Shown here: piece after piece, positions 10,575 through 19,841 of the stretch | Numbering within the stretch: the first letter of the stretch is position 1 | Layout of the letters: each line of letters opens with the position of its first letter | DNA from: an uncultured Serinicoccus sp. | GTDB lineage: Bacteria; Actinomycetota; Actinomycetes; Actinomycetales; Dermatophilaceae | Length of the DNA: 64,000 nt | Reading direction: 5' to 3' | NCBI RefSeq assembly: GCF_947500995.1 | Contig: NZ_CANMUA010000009.1 | Location: forward strand, 159,506 to 223,505 | Position numbers and translations under genes: made by a program | Notes under the pieces: model-generated | What the model was told of the DNA's origin: nothing | The model's input: only the letters and a program-made list of their open reading frames with translations | Database searches by the model: none

Positions 10575-10720
10575 AGGTGCCAGAGGCTCAGCTGCGCAAC
10601 ACCGCAGCTCCGTCCCTGCGGACGGGGTGAATCCTCGGCCAGTCTCGCGACCCGCGCTCCTCGAGGGGAGTGCGTAGGGACATGTCTACGCCCCTGCCGC
10701 CCACCCCGCAAGGGGTCGGC
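10575..10720 (+). ncRNA. Possible c-di-AMP (ydaO-type) riboswitch
   Basis: GGGGTGAATCC at 10624-10634 is the central signature of ydaO-yuaA riboswitches. It is followed, as in that class, by an 8-bp variable stem (10653-10660 with 10667-10674) and then TAGGGA (10675-10680) pairing with a later CCCT. The 3' GCTAAC segment of the class is not seen, so the match is partial. A strong terminator-like hairpin follows at 10736. No plus-strand gene lies downstream, so if real this is an orphan. Confidence 0.4.
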
Positions 10721-10735
10721 GACGAAATCTCCACG

Positions 10736-10768
10736 GACCCGGCGTGTCGACCGGGGACACGCCGGGTC
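10736..10768. terminator. 13-bp perfect hairpin
   Basis: GACCCGGCGTGTC and GACACGCCGGGTC enclose a 7-nt loop. It sits 25 nt beyond the stop of the minus-strand DUF4870-like gene, and also just after the riboswitch-like segment on the plus strand, so it could end transcription in both directions. Confidence 0.65.
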
Positions 10769-10792
10769 GCGAGACGCGTGGGGTGGCTGGGG

Positions 10793-11311
10793 TCAGCTGA
10801 GCAGGCGGATCTGGAACGGGTACTCGTAGACGCGGCCGTCCGCGGCGCGGACCGCACCCTTGATGTGGCACCACAGCTGGACGACGAACAGCGCGATCCA
10901 CGCCGGGATGGCCCAGATGAGCCCGATGAACAGCGTCAGGATGACGCTGATCCACAGCACGATGCTGATGATGGTCAGGGTCAGGTTGAAGTTGAACGCA
11001 CCGGCGGACGCCGTGCGCACGGCCGCCGACCGGTCCTTGTAGAACAACCAGATGAGCAGCGGCCCGAGGAAGGGCACCCATCCAACGCTCAGCAGCATGG
11101 CGAGCGGGGCGGAGAGGTGGGCCAGGAGCATCATGGTGCGCTCGTCGCCCTGCGGCGCGCCCGAGGGTGCGCCGGAGCCGGGAGGGGTGGACGAGGGCTG
11201 GCCGAAGGCCTGCGGCCCGGGTCCGGAGGTGGGCGGGGGGCCGGAGGGCTCGCCCGCGCGCTGCGGGTCCTGCCAGGGCTGGTCGCTGGGGGACTGCGGT
11301 GTCTGGGTCAT
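10793..11311 (-). CDS. DUF4870-like small membrane protein
   Basis: 172 residues. The first 60 residues are Pro/Gly/Gln/Ser-rich and cytoplasmic-looking. The core then reads MMLLAHLSAPLAMLL, GPLLIWLFYKDRS and a two-helix hairpin ending ADGRVYEYPF, the pattern of DUF4870 (Tic20-like) membrane proteins. No biochemical role is established for the family. The ATG at 11311 has a GAGGAG site upstream and lies 5 bp after the stop of the DUF3097-like gene, so the two form an operon. Confidence 0.8.
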   Translation of the reverse strand: MTQTPQSPSDQPWQDPQRAGEPSGPPPTSGPGPQAFGQPSSTPPGSGAPSGAPQGDERTMMLLAHLSAPLAMLLSVGWVPFLGPLLIWLFYKDRSAAVRTASAGAFNFNLTLTIISIVLWISVILTLFIGLIWAIPAWIALFVVQLWCHIKGAVRAADGRVYEYPFQIRLLS

Positions 11312-11316
11312 GCTGC

Positions 11317-12204
11317 TCACTCCTCGTGAGGTGGTGGAACGGTGACGAAGTCGATCAGTTCTTCGACGCTGGCGAGCAGCGTAGGTTCCAGGTCGCTGTA
11401 GGACCGCACGGTCGAGAGTATCCGTTTCCAGCCCAGGGCCACGTCGGTCTGCGACCGGTGCGGCCAACCGAGCTCGGCCAGGACGCCGTGCTTCCAGGAA
11501 CGTCCGCGCTCGATCACCGGCCAGGCGTCCCTGCCGAGGCGGGCGGGCTTGACCGACTGCCAGACGTCCACGTAGGGATGGCCGAGGATGCGGACCCACG
11601 GGCTGACCCGTTCCGCCTGCTGCACGATCCGGGTCTCCTTGGTGCCGGGCACGAGGTGGTCCACGAGGATGCCGAGGCGCCGGTCCCGGGTGGGCGCGAA
11701 CTGGCGGATGAGGGAGGCCAGGTCGTCGACGCCGTCCAGCATCTCCACCACCACCCCCTCGACCCGGAGGTCGTCGCCCCAGACCTTCTCGACGAGCTCG
11801 GCGTCGTGCCGGCCCTCGACCCAGATGCGGGAGCCGCTGGCGACCCGGGCGGGTGCGTCCTGCACCCTTACCGACCCGCTGGCCGTGCGGGCGGCGGCCT
11901 GCCGGGCCTGGGCCAGCCGGGTCCTGGACTCCTGGTCCTCGGGGCGGGTGAGCACGACGGGTCGTCCGTCGACGAGGAAGCCCGGACCGAGCGGGAAGCC
12001 CTTGCGGCGGCCGCGCCGGTCCTCCAGGTGGACCACCTGCATCCCCCCGGCCCGCTCGACGCCGACCACGGCGCCGCACCACCCCGTGTCGACGTCCTCC
12101 ACCACCAGACCGCGCTCGGCGGCCACCTGCTGGGCCCGGCCGCGCCGTGGGGCGCGCCAGTCCGTGGCGAGGACGTCGGAGCCGTAGCCGTAGCGGTCGT
12201 TCAC
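11317..12204 (-). CDS. DUF3097-like protein
   Basis: 295 residues from the GTG at 12204. The N-terminus NDRYGYGSDVLA and the interior blocks WVEGRHDAELVEKVWGDDLR (about 145-165) and ILVDHLVPGTKE are characteristic of actinobacterial DUF3097 proteins. The second half resembles a TOPRIM-type acidic core (E, then LVD), which suggests nucleic-acid chemistry, but no activity is known to me. The upstream start at 12318 would translate the GAGGCGCGC tandem repeat into Arg-Ala-Pro repeats, so I reject it. TACCGT eight bases before the GTG supports a leaderless start. Confidence 0.75.
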   Translation of the reverse strand: MNDRYGYGSDVLATDWRAPRRGRAQQVAAERGLVVEDVDTGWCGAVVGVERAGGMQVVHLEDRRGRRKGFPLGPGFLVDGRPVVLTRPEDQESRTRLAQARQAAARTASGSVRVQDAPARVASGSRIWVEGRHDAELVEKVWGDDLRVEGVVVEMLDGVDDLASLIRQFAPTRDRRLGILVDHLVPGTKETRIVQQAERVSPWVRILGHPYVDVWQSVKPARLGRDAWPVIERGRSWKHGVLAELGWPHRSQTDVALGWKRILSTVRSYSDLEPTLLASVEELIDFVTVPPPHEE

Positions 12205-12212
12205 AACGGACG

Positions 12213-12218
12213 ACGGTA
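12213..12218 (-). promoter_or_regulatory. -10 box TACCGT of the DUF3097-like gene
   Basis: TACCGT on the minus strand ends 8 nt before the GTG at 12204, with no Shine-Dalgarno between. Confidence 0.4.
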
Positions 12219-12242
12219 ACGCCTGTGACGCAGGAGACCAGG

Positions 12243-12277
12243 GAGGCGCGCGAGGCGCGCGAGGCGCGCGAGGCGCA
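12243..12277 (+). repeat. Tandem repeat, 9-bp unit GAGGCGCGC
   Basis: About 3.9 head-to-tail copies of GAGGCGCGC in the intergenic space between the DUF3097-like gene and fumC. It lies upstream of the DUF3097-like promoter. Confidence 0.85.
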
Positions 12278-12288
12278 CCACTCATCCG

Positions 12289-12385
12289 ACCGAGCGTCGC
12301 GAATGGTTGCTCTCGCATCCCACCGAGCGTCGCGAATGGTTGCTCTCGCCGGAGCAGCCAACCATTCGCGGCGCTCGGTCGGAGG
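12289..12385. repeat. Two direct 28-bp repeats plus an inverted copy
   Basis: A 28-bp unit beginning ACCGAGCGTCGCGAATGG occurs at 12289-12316 and exactly again at 12322-12349. Its reverse complement (22 of 23 positions) follows at 12360-12382. Either direct copy can pair with the inverted copy, giving two alternative long stems. Both would lie just beyond the fumC stop and could act as its terminator. Confidence 0.8.
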
Positions 12386-12387
12386 GG

Positions 12388-13800
<1,413 letters not shown>

Positions 13801-13824
13801 GGTATGCCGTGCACCAGGCTCGCG

Positions 13825-13830
13825 TAGACT
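13825..13830 (+). promoter_or_regulatory. -10 box TAGACT of the hrcA operon
   Basis: TAGACT matches the actinobacterial TANNNT -10 consensus, and its last two bases are the first two of the CIRCE element. A repressor bound there would block polymerase directly. Confidence 0.6.
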
Positions 13831-13855
13831 GGCACTCCGTGCCCCTGAGTGCCAG
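13829..13855. promoter_or_regulatory. CIRCE element (HrcA operator)
   Basis: CTGGCACTC-9 nt-GAGTGCCAG is a perfect 9-9-9 inverted repeat with the GCACTC/GAGTGC core of CIRCE. It lies 23 bp before the hrcA start, so HrcA should repress its own operon until heat shock. Confidence 0.92.
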
Positions 13856-13877
13856 CCGCGAGGAAGGAGGAGCCGCC

Positions 13878-14897
13878 GTGAGCGTGGACCGTCGCCTGGA
13901 GGTCCTGCGCGCCATCGTGCAGGACTACGTCCGGACCTCCGAGCCCGTGGGGTCCAAGGCCCTGGTGGAGCGGCACCGGCTCGGTGTGTCCGCCGCGACC
14001 GTGCGCAACGACATGGCCGCGCTGGAGGACGAGGGGCTCATCACCGCCCCCCACACGAGCGCCGGCCGCATCCCCACCGACGCGGGCTACCGCCTGTTCG
14101 TCGACCGGCTGCAGCAGATCAAGCCGATGAGCCGGGCGGAGCGCGCCGCCATCGCGCGCTTCCTCGACGGGGCGCTGGACCTGGACGACGTGGTCTCCCG
14201 GACCACCCGGCTGCTGTCCAGCCTGACCCACCAGGTCGCGGTGATGCAGTACCCCAGCCTGTCGCGCTCCACCCTGCGCCACGTCGAGCTGGTGCCGGTC
14301 GGGGGCACCCGCCTCATGATCGTCCTCATCACCAGCACCGGCCGCGTCGAGCAGCGGGTCGTCGACGTCGGCCGTGACCTCACCCTGGAGCCCGACGTCG
14401 TGCCCACGCTGCGCACCCTGGTCAACGAGCTCGCCGTCGGCGAGCTGCTCGCCCGCATCCCCGCCCGGCTCGCCGCGGTGGAGGAGCGGGTGGCCCCGAC
14501 GGACCGGCCGTTGGCCCAGATCGTCGTCGACACACTGGCCGAGGCGGCCCAGGAGCGCACCGAGGAGCGCATCGCCATGGCCGGGACGGCCAACCTGGCG
14601 CGGGTCGGCAGCGACTTCCCCACCTCGTTGTCCCAGGTGCTCGAGGCCCTCGAGGAGCACGTCACGCTGCTGCGCCTCATGGGCAGCATGGCCTCCCTCG
14701 ACGACGGGGAGACCGTCGCCGTCGCGATCGGCACCGAGAACCCCTACGAGCCGCTGCGCACCACCTCGGTGGTGGCCACCACCTACGGCACCGCCGGGGG
14801 GCTGGGGGTCGTGGGGCCCACCCGCATGGACTACCCGCAGGCGATGGCCACGGTCCGGGCCGTGGCCCACTACGTCGCCGACATCCTGGACGGGTGA
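13878..14897 (+). CDS. hrcA: Heat-inducible transcription repressor HrcA
   Basis: 339 residues from the GTG at 13878, preceded by GGAAGGAGGAG. The N-terminal winged helix starts [17 protein letters not shown] and includes [27 protein letters not shown] and the [18 protein letters not shown] block. A GAF-like dimerisation domain follows. HrcA binds CIRCE, and a perfect CIRCE sits in its own promoter. The earlier in-frame start at 13809 would run through the CIRCE and is rejected. dnaJ follows 94 bp downstream. Confidence 0.96.
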   Translation: MSVDRRLEVLRAIVQDYVRTSEPVGSKALVERHRLGVSAATVRNDMAALEDEGLITAPHTSAGRIPTDAGYRLFVDRLQQIKPMSRAERAAIARFLDGALDLDDVVSRTTRLLSSLTHQVAVMQYPSLSRSTLRHVELVPVGGTRLMIVLITSTGRVEQRVVDVGRDLTLEPDVVPTLRTLVNELAVGELLARIPARLAAVEERVAPTDRPLAQIVVDTLAEAAQERTEERIAMAGTANLARVGSDFPTSLSQVLEALEEHVTLLRLMGSMASLDDGETVAVAIGTENPYEPLRTTSVVATTYGTAGGLGVVGPTRMDYPQAMATVRAVAHYVADILDG

Positions 14898-14991
14898 GCC
14901 ACCTCACGGCATACCCGCGCCCGTCCGACCGTTGCACCATCCGGACCCGCACCAGACCGCACACGACGAGACCGCAAGGACGTCCCACGCT

Positions 14992-16116
14992 GTGAACGAC
15001 TACTACGCCGACCTCGGCGTCGCCCGCGAGGCCACCCCCGAGGACATCAAGAAGGCCTACCGCAAGAAGGCCCGCCAGCTGCACCCCGACGTCAACCCCG
15101 GGGCCGAGGCCGAGGCCGAGTTCAAGAGGGTGAGCCAGGCCTACGACGTGCTCGGCGACGCCGCCAAGCGCGCCTCCTACGACCGCGGCCAGGACCCCTA
15201 CGGCGGTGCCACCGGTGGCTTCGGCCAGGGCTTCACCTTCAGCGACATCATGGACGCGTTCTTCGGCGGCACGGCGGCCGGTGCCCGAGGACCACGCTCG
15301 CGCACCCAGCGGGGCCACGACGCGCTCATCCGGCTCGACATCGACCTGCCCACGGCGGCCTTCGGGGGGGAGCAGACCCTGCAGATCGACACCGCGGTGG
15401 TGTGCAGCACCTGCTCCGGCGCCGGGGCGCAGCCGGGCAGCGGGACCCGCACCTGCGACGTCTGCAGCGGTCGCGGAGAGGTCCAGCAGGTCCAGCGCTC
15501 GTTCCTCGGCCAGGTGATGACCTCCCGCCCGTGCCAGGCGTGCCGCGGCTTCGGCAACGTCATCGAGCACCCCTGCTTCGACTGCTCGGGCGAGGGCCGG
15601 GTCCGTACCCGTCGCGACCTCACCCTCAAGGTCCCCGGCGGCGTCGACACCGGGACCCGGATCGCGCTCCAGGGCGAGGGCGAGGTGGGTCCCTTCGGCG
15701 GGGAGCCGGGTGACCTCTACGTCGAGATCCAGGTGGAGCCGCACGAGGTGTTCACCCGTCGCGGCGACGACCTGCACTGCACCCTCGAGGTGCCGATGAC
15801 CGCGGCCGCCCTGGGGGCCACGCTGCCCGTGGAGACCCTCGACGGCCCGGTCGAGGTCGACCTCCGCCCCGGCACGCAGCCCGGCCAGACGGTGCCGCTC
15901 GCCGGCAAGGGCGTCAGCCACCTGCGCGGCGAGGGCCGCGGTGACCTGATCGTCCACCTCGACGTCAAGGTGCCCACCCGGCTCAACGACACCCAGCGCG
16001 AGCTGCTGGCGCAGCTGGCCGAGAGCCGCGGCGAGTCGAGCCCGACCGGGCGCATGGGCGCGGCCGGCGGGGTGGGCCGCAAGCACAGCCTCTGGGATGC
16101 GCTGCGTGGCAGGTAG
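14992..16116 (+). CDS. dnaJ: Chaperone protein DnaJ
   Basis: 374 residues. The J domain starts at residue 1 with the HPD tripeptide at 31-33. A short Gly/Phe-rich part ([14 protein letters not shown]) follows, then four CxxCxGxG-type zinc repeats ([31 protein letters not shown]-like) at about 138-200, then the peptide-binding C-terminal domain. This is the HrcA-linked DnaJ2 of actinobacteria, a co-chaperone stimulating DnaK. The GTG start has a loosely spaced AAGGA. rsmE starts 3 bp after its stop, so the operon continues. Confidence 0.95.
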   Translation: MNDYYADLGVAREATPEDIKKAYRKKARQLHPDVNPGAEAEAEFKRVSQAYDVLGDAAKRASYDRGQDPYGGATGGFGQGFTFSDIMDAFFGGTAAGARGPRSRTQRGHDALIRLDIDLPTAAFGGEQTLQIDTAVVCSTCSGAGAQPGSGTRTCDVCSGRGEVQQVQRSFLGQVMTSRPCQACRGFGNVIEHPCFDCSGEGRVRTRRDLTLKVPGGVDTGTRIALQGEGEVGPFGGEPGDLYVEIQVEPHEVFTRRGDDLHCTLEVPMTAAALGATLPVETLDGPVEVDLRPGTQPGQTVPLAGKGVSHLRGEGRGDLIVHLDVKVPTRLNDTQRELLAQLAESRGESSPTGRMGAAGGVGRKHSLWDALRGR

Positions 16117-16119
16117 GCC

Positions 16120-16857
16120 GTGAGCGACCCGCTCTTCCTGCTGCCCACGTCCTCCCTCGTCGGTGACGACCTCGTCCTGGACGGTCCCGAGGGTCGGCAC
16201 GCGGCGACCGTGCAGCGCATCGCGGTGGGGGAGAGCGTGGTCGTGTCCGACGGCGCCGGACAGGGGGCCCGGTGCCTCGTCGTCGGTGCTGGTGGCGACG
16301 AGCTGCGCCTCCGGGTGACCGAGCGCCTGGCGGACGACGAGCCTCGGCTGCGGCTCGTGCTGGCCCAGGCGCTCGCCAAGGGCGACCGCGACCTGCAGGC
16401 CGTCGAGACGGCGACCGAGCTGGACGTCACCGAGGTCGTCCCGTGGCAGGCCGACCGCAGCATCGTGCGGTGGCGTGGCGAGCGGGCGGCCAAGGCCCTG
16501 CGCCGGTGGGACCAGACGATCGTCGCCGCCACGAAGCAGTCGCGGCGGCTGCGCCGGCCGCGGCTCGCCGACCCGGTGGGGCGGCGCGGACTGCTGGAGC
16601 GCGCCGCCGGGGCCGACCTCGTCCTGGTGCTGCACGAGGAGGCGACCGAGCCGCTCAGCACCGTCCGGCTGCCGGAGGCCGGGGAGGTGCTCCTCGTCGT
16701 GGGCCCGGAGGGCGGGATCGCGCCGGAGGAGCTGTCCGACCTCGTGGCCGCCGGGGGGCGCGCCGTGCGGCTGGGGCGCAGCGTCCTGCGCACGTCCACG
16801 GCCGGCCCGGCGGCGCTGGCCGTCCTCGCAGCCGCCGCGTCACGGTCGTGGCGATGA
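16120..16857 (+). CDS. rsmE: 16S rRNA (uracil1498-N3)-methyltransferase
   Basis: 245 residues, a SPOUT-class (knotted) methyltransferase. An N-terminal PUA-like part includes GRHAATVQRIAVGE. The C-terminal knot carries VVGPEGGIAPEEL near 190 and VRLGRSVLRTSTAGPAAL near 215, where SAM binds. Most family members have ILR-x-ETA; here it reads LRTSTA, a small deviation. It is the usual dnaJ neighbour. The stop overlaps the ATG of the following MFS gene by 4 bp. Confidence 0.93.
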   Translation: MSDPLFLLPTSSLVGDDLVLDGPEGRHAATVQRIAVGESVVVSDGAGQGARCLVVGAGGDELRLRVTERLADDEPRLRLVLAQALAKGDRDLQAVETATELDVTEVVPWQADRSIVRWRGERAAKALRRWDQTIVAATKQSRRLRRPRLADPVGRRGLLERAAGADLVLVLHEEATEPLSTVRLPEAGEVLLVVGPEGGIAPEELSDLVAAGGRAVRLGRSVLRTSTAGPAALAVLAAAASRSWR

Positions 16858-18251
16858 GCACCCCCACCCGCGCGGCCGGGGTGCGGGAGGAGCCGCGGTC
16901 GATCTTCTCGCCCGGGGTCCGCAGCGCGTCGGTCGGCGCGACCGTGCTCATCGCGATCTTCGCGCTGGAGTACATCGCGGTCGGCGCGGCCATGCCCACG
17001 GTGGCGGCCGCCCTGGACGGCTACCACCTCTACAACATGGCCTTCGGTGCGACCGTCGCCGCCAGCGTCGTGGGGATGATCGTCGGCGGCTGGTGGTCGG
17101 ACCGCTCCGGCCCGCGACCGGTGGTGCTCGGCGGCGGTGCCGCCTTCGTCGCCGGGCTGCTGGTGGCCGGGTTGGCCACCTCCATGGAGGTGTTCGTCGT
17201 CGGGCGCGGCCTGCAGGGTCTCGGGAGCGGGCTGGCCAGCGTGGCGCTCTACGTCGTCATCGCCCAGCGGGTCCCGGACGCGCTCCGGCCCGCGGTCTTC
17301 TCCCTGCTGGCCGCGGCCTGGGTGCTGCCGGGGCTCGCCGGGCCCCTGCTCACCGGTCTGGTCGTCGAGCACCTGTCCTGGCGCTGGGTGTTCCTCGGGG
17401 TGGCGCCGGGCTTCGTGCTGGCCCTCGGGGTGCTCCGTCCGGCGCTGCGGGCCACCCGTCCCAGCAGCGACGCCGGCCACCTCCGGCCGGGCATCATCGG
17501 CTGGGCGGTCGTTGCCGCCATCGGGGTCGGCCTGCTCAACCTCGCCGGCGAGCGCATCCAGCCGTGGGAGTACGCCCTGGGCGCGGCGCTGCTGGTGCTG
17601 CTCGCCGTCGCGGCGCACCACCTCCTGCCCCGCGGGGCACTCGTGCTCGCGCGCGGGCTGCCCTCGGTCGTGGGTGTCCGGGCCGCGCTGGGCGCCTCCT
17701 TCGTCGCGGCCGAGGCCTACCTCCCGCTCATGCTGCGCGACGAGCACGGCTACAGCCCGGCGCAGGCGGGCGGCGTGCTCGCCGCCGCCTCGGTCACCTG
17801 GGCCCTCGGGTCGTGGTTCCAGGGCCGGGCCGCTCCCGAGACCGACCGCTACCGGTTGATGCTCGCCGGCGTCCTGGGGTATGCCGTGATCATGACGGTC
17901 CTGGGGGTCGGGGTCTGGGGGTCCTGGCCCGGGTGGGTCGTCATCGCCCTCTACGGCCTGGCGACCTTCGGGGTGGGTGTCGCCTACCCCAACACCTCCG
18001 TCCTGACGCTGCGGCTCTCCAGGGAGCAGGAGGTGGGCCGCAACTCCTCGGCCCTGCAGGTGGGCGAGGCGCTCGCCAGCGCGCTCGCCCTGGCCGCGAC
18101 CGGGGTGGTCTTCGGCCTCACCTACGGGAGCGCGCCGCACACCGCCTTCGTCGGGACGCTGGTCGTCTCCGTCGCCGTCGGTCTGCTCTCGGTGCTCAGC
18201 GCAGCACGGGCGCGGCCCGCGGGGACGGCGTCGGTCGGCCCCGGCGTCTAG
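16854..18251 (+). CDS. MFS transporter
   Basis: 465 residues with about 12-14 hydrophobic segments. The loop 2-3 motif GGWWSDRSGPRPVVLGG and the later GLQGLGSGLAS match drug:H+ antiporter-type major facilitator proteins. The substrate is not inferable. The ATG overlaps the rsmE stop (ATGA). An unusual guest in an RNA-maturation operon, it may simply share the heat-shock transcript. Its last codons contain the TAGACT -10 box that precedes phoH. Confidence 0.85.
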   Translation: MSTPTRAAGVREEPRSIFSPGVRSASVGATVLIAIFALEYIAVGAAMPTVAAALDGYHLYNMAFGATVAASVVGMIVGGWWSDRSGPRPVVLGGGAAFVAGLLVAGLATSMEVFVVGRGLQGLGSGLASVALYVVIAQRVPDALRPAVFSLLAAAWVLPGLAGPLLTGLVVEHLSWRWVFLGVAPGFVLALGVLRPALRATRPSSDAGHLRPGIIGWAVVAAIGVGLLNLAGERIQPWEYALGAALLVLLAVAAHHLLPRGALVLARGLPSVVGVRAALGASFVAAEAYLPLMLRDEHGYSPAQAGGVLAAASVTWALGSWFQGRAAPETDRYRLMLAGVLGYAVIMTVLGVGVWGSWPGWVVIALYGLATFGVGVAYPNTSVLTLRLSREQEVGRNSSALQVGEALASALALAATGVVFGLTYGSAPHTAFVGTLVVSVAVGLLSVLSAARARPAGTASVGPGV

Positions 18252-18254
18252 ACT
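18249..18254 (+). promoter_or_regulatory. Internal -10 box TAGACT before phoH
   Basis: TAGACT, whose first three bases are the MFS stop codon, ends 10 nt before the phoH ATG; GGAGA lies between. This gives phoH and the genes after it a promoter of their own within the operon. Confidence 0.5.
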
Positions 18255-18264
18255 GGAGACCCTG

Positions 18265-19320
18265 ATGACGCAGACCGACACCAGCCCACAACCCCAGCCC
18301 ACGCATACCGTCGTCATCCCCGACGAGGTGCCCATGGTCACCCTCCTCGGCCCCCGCGACGAGCTGCTGCGCACCGTCGAGCGCGCCTTCCCCCGGGTGG
18401 ACGTGCACGTGCGCGGCAACGAGTTCCGGCTCACCGGCGACTCCGCCGAGCTGGCCCTCGTCGAGCGCCTCGTCGACGAGCTGCTCGCCATCGTCGGACG
18501 CGGACAGCCGCTCAACCGGGACGCCGTCGAGCGCAGCATCGGCATGCTGCGGACCGCGACCTCGGACCGGCCGGCGGACGTGCTGACGATGAACATCGTC
18601 TCGAGCCGGGGCAAGACCATCCGGCCCAAGACCCTCAACCAGAAGCACTACGTCGACGCCATCGACGCGCACACCATCGTCTTCGGGCTCGGCCCGGCGG
18701 GCACCGGCAAGACCTACCTGGCGATGGCCAAGGCGGTCGCCGCGCTGCAGGCCAAGCAGGTCAACCGCATCATCCTCACCCGACCGGCGGTCGAGGCGGG
18801 GGAGCGCCTGGGCTTCCTCCCGGGCACCCTCACCGACAAGATCGACCCCTACCTGCGCCCCCTCTACGACGCGCTGCACGACATGGTCGACAGCGAGTCG
18901 ATGTCCAAGCTCATGGCGGCGGGCACCATCGAGGTGGCCCCGCTGGCCTACATGCGCGGGCGCAGCCTCAACGACGCCTTCATCATCCTCGACGAGGCCC
19001 AGAACACCTCTCCCGAGCAGATGAAGATGTTCCTCACCCGCCTCGGGTTCGGGTCCAAGATGGTGGTCACGGGTGACACCACGCAGGTCGACCTGCCCGG
19101 CGGCACGCAGTCCGGTCTGCGGGTGGTCCAGGACATCCTGGACGGCGTGGAGGACATCCACTTCTCCCACCTCACCAGCCAGGACGTCGTGCGTCACCGG
19201 CTGGTCAGCGACATCGTCGACGCCTACGGACGGTTCGACGAGCGACGCCAGCGGCGGGGCCCGCGGCGCCAGGCCTCCGGGTCGGCCGCCGGAGGGTCGT
19301 CCCCCCACGAGGACACCTGA
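18265..19320 (+). CDS. phoH: PhoH family ATPase
   Basis: 351 residues. An N-terminal KH-like/PhoH-N region precedes a P-loop ATPase core: GPAGTGKT (about 143-150), [18 protein letters not shown], and Walker [24 protein letters not shown]. PhoH1-type proteins sit next to ybeY in most bacteria and are thought to act in RNA metabolism; the exact activity is unsettled. The C-terminal 30 residues are basic and Gly/Ser-rich. The stop overlaps the ybeY ATG by one base. Confidence 0.93.
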   Translation: MTQTDTSPQPQPTHTVVIPDEVPMVTLLGPRDELLRTVERAFPRVDVHVRGNEFRLTGDSAELALVERLVDELLAIVGRGQPLNRDAVERSIGMLRTATSDRPADVLTMNIVSSRGKTIRPKTLNQKHYVDAIDAHTIVFGLGPAGTGKTYLAMAKAVAALQAKQVNRIILTRPAVEAGERLGFLPGTLTDKIDPYLRPLYDALHDMVDSESMSKLMAAGTIEVAPLAYMRGRSLNDAFIILDEAQNTSPEQMKMFLTRLGFGSKMVVTGDTTQVDLPGGTQSGLRVVQDILDGVEDIHFSHLTSQDVVRHRLVSDIVDAYGRFDERRQRRGPRRQASGSAAGGSSPHEDT

Positions 19321-19841
19321 TGATCGAGGTCCTCAACGAGTCGGGGGAGGTCCCGGCCCCGGTGCCGGAGCAGGAGCTCGCGGACCTGGGCCGACACGTG
19401 CTGGACCAGCTCCGGGTCAACCCCCGGGCCGAGCTCACCATCACCCTCGTGGACGAGGAGACGATGGCCCACCTGCACCAGCGCTGGATGGACCTGCCCG
19501 GGCCCACCGACGTCATGAGCTTCCCCATGGACGAGCTGCGCCCCGGCGGCAGCGCGGGCCGACCCGAGGACGACGCGGGCACCGAGGCCGGGGTCCTCGG
19601 CGACGTCGTGCTCTGCCCGTCCGTCGCGCGAGCCCAGGCCCAGCAGGCGGGCCACGCGGTCGGTGACGAGATGCTCCTGCTCACGACGCACGGCATCCTC
19701 CACCTGCTCGGCTTCGACCACGCCGAGAAGGCCGAGGAGCGGGAGATGTTCGACCTGCAGCGGACGTTGCTGCTGACCTTCCTGGCCCAGAGGGGCCGGA
19801 CCACCCGGGCGGCCGACGACGACGTGGTGGGGCGCCCGTGA
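19320..19841 (+). CDS. ybeY: Endoribonuclease YbeY
   Basis: 173 residues. The zinc motif HGILHLLGFDH at about 124-134 provides the three metal-binding His. TDVMSFPMDE near residue 63 and LGDVVLCP are further family blocks. YbeY takes part in 16S rRNA 3'-end maturation and ribosome quality control. It is coupled to phoH upstream (TGATG) and to the CNNM gene downstream (GTGA), so all three should be made together. Confidence 0.95.
   Translation: MIEVLNESGEVPAPVPEQELADLGRHVLDQLRVNPRAELTITLVDEETMAHLHQRWMDLPGPTDVMSFPMDELRPGGSAGRPEDDAGTEAGVLGDVVLCPSVARAQAQQAGHAVGDEMLLLTTHGILHLLGFDHAEKAEEREMFDLQRTLLLTFLAQRGRTTRAADDDVVGRP

Larger units (their letters stand above)
10371..10792. other. 422-bp gene-free region rich in inverted repeats
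   Basis: No protein with family features is visible on either strand between hemW and the convergent DUF4870-like gene. The stretch holds a hairpin at about 10457-10481 (CCCTGC/GCAGGG arms), a long one at 10504-10542, a riboswitch-like segment at about 10575-10720 and a 13-bp perfect hairpin at 10736-10768. The spacing and stem density suggest structured RNA on the plus strand. Confidence 0.7.

Noticed and set aside
12243..12385. CRISPR array
   Set aside because: The repeats are tandem or separated by only 5 bp, with no regular spacers and no cas genes.
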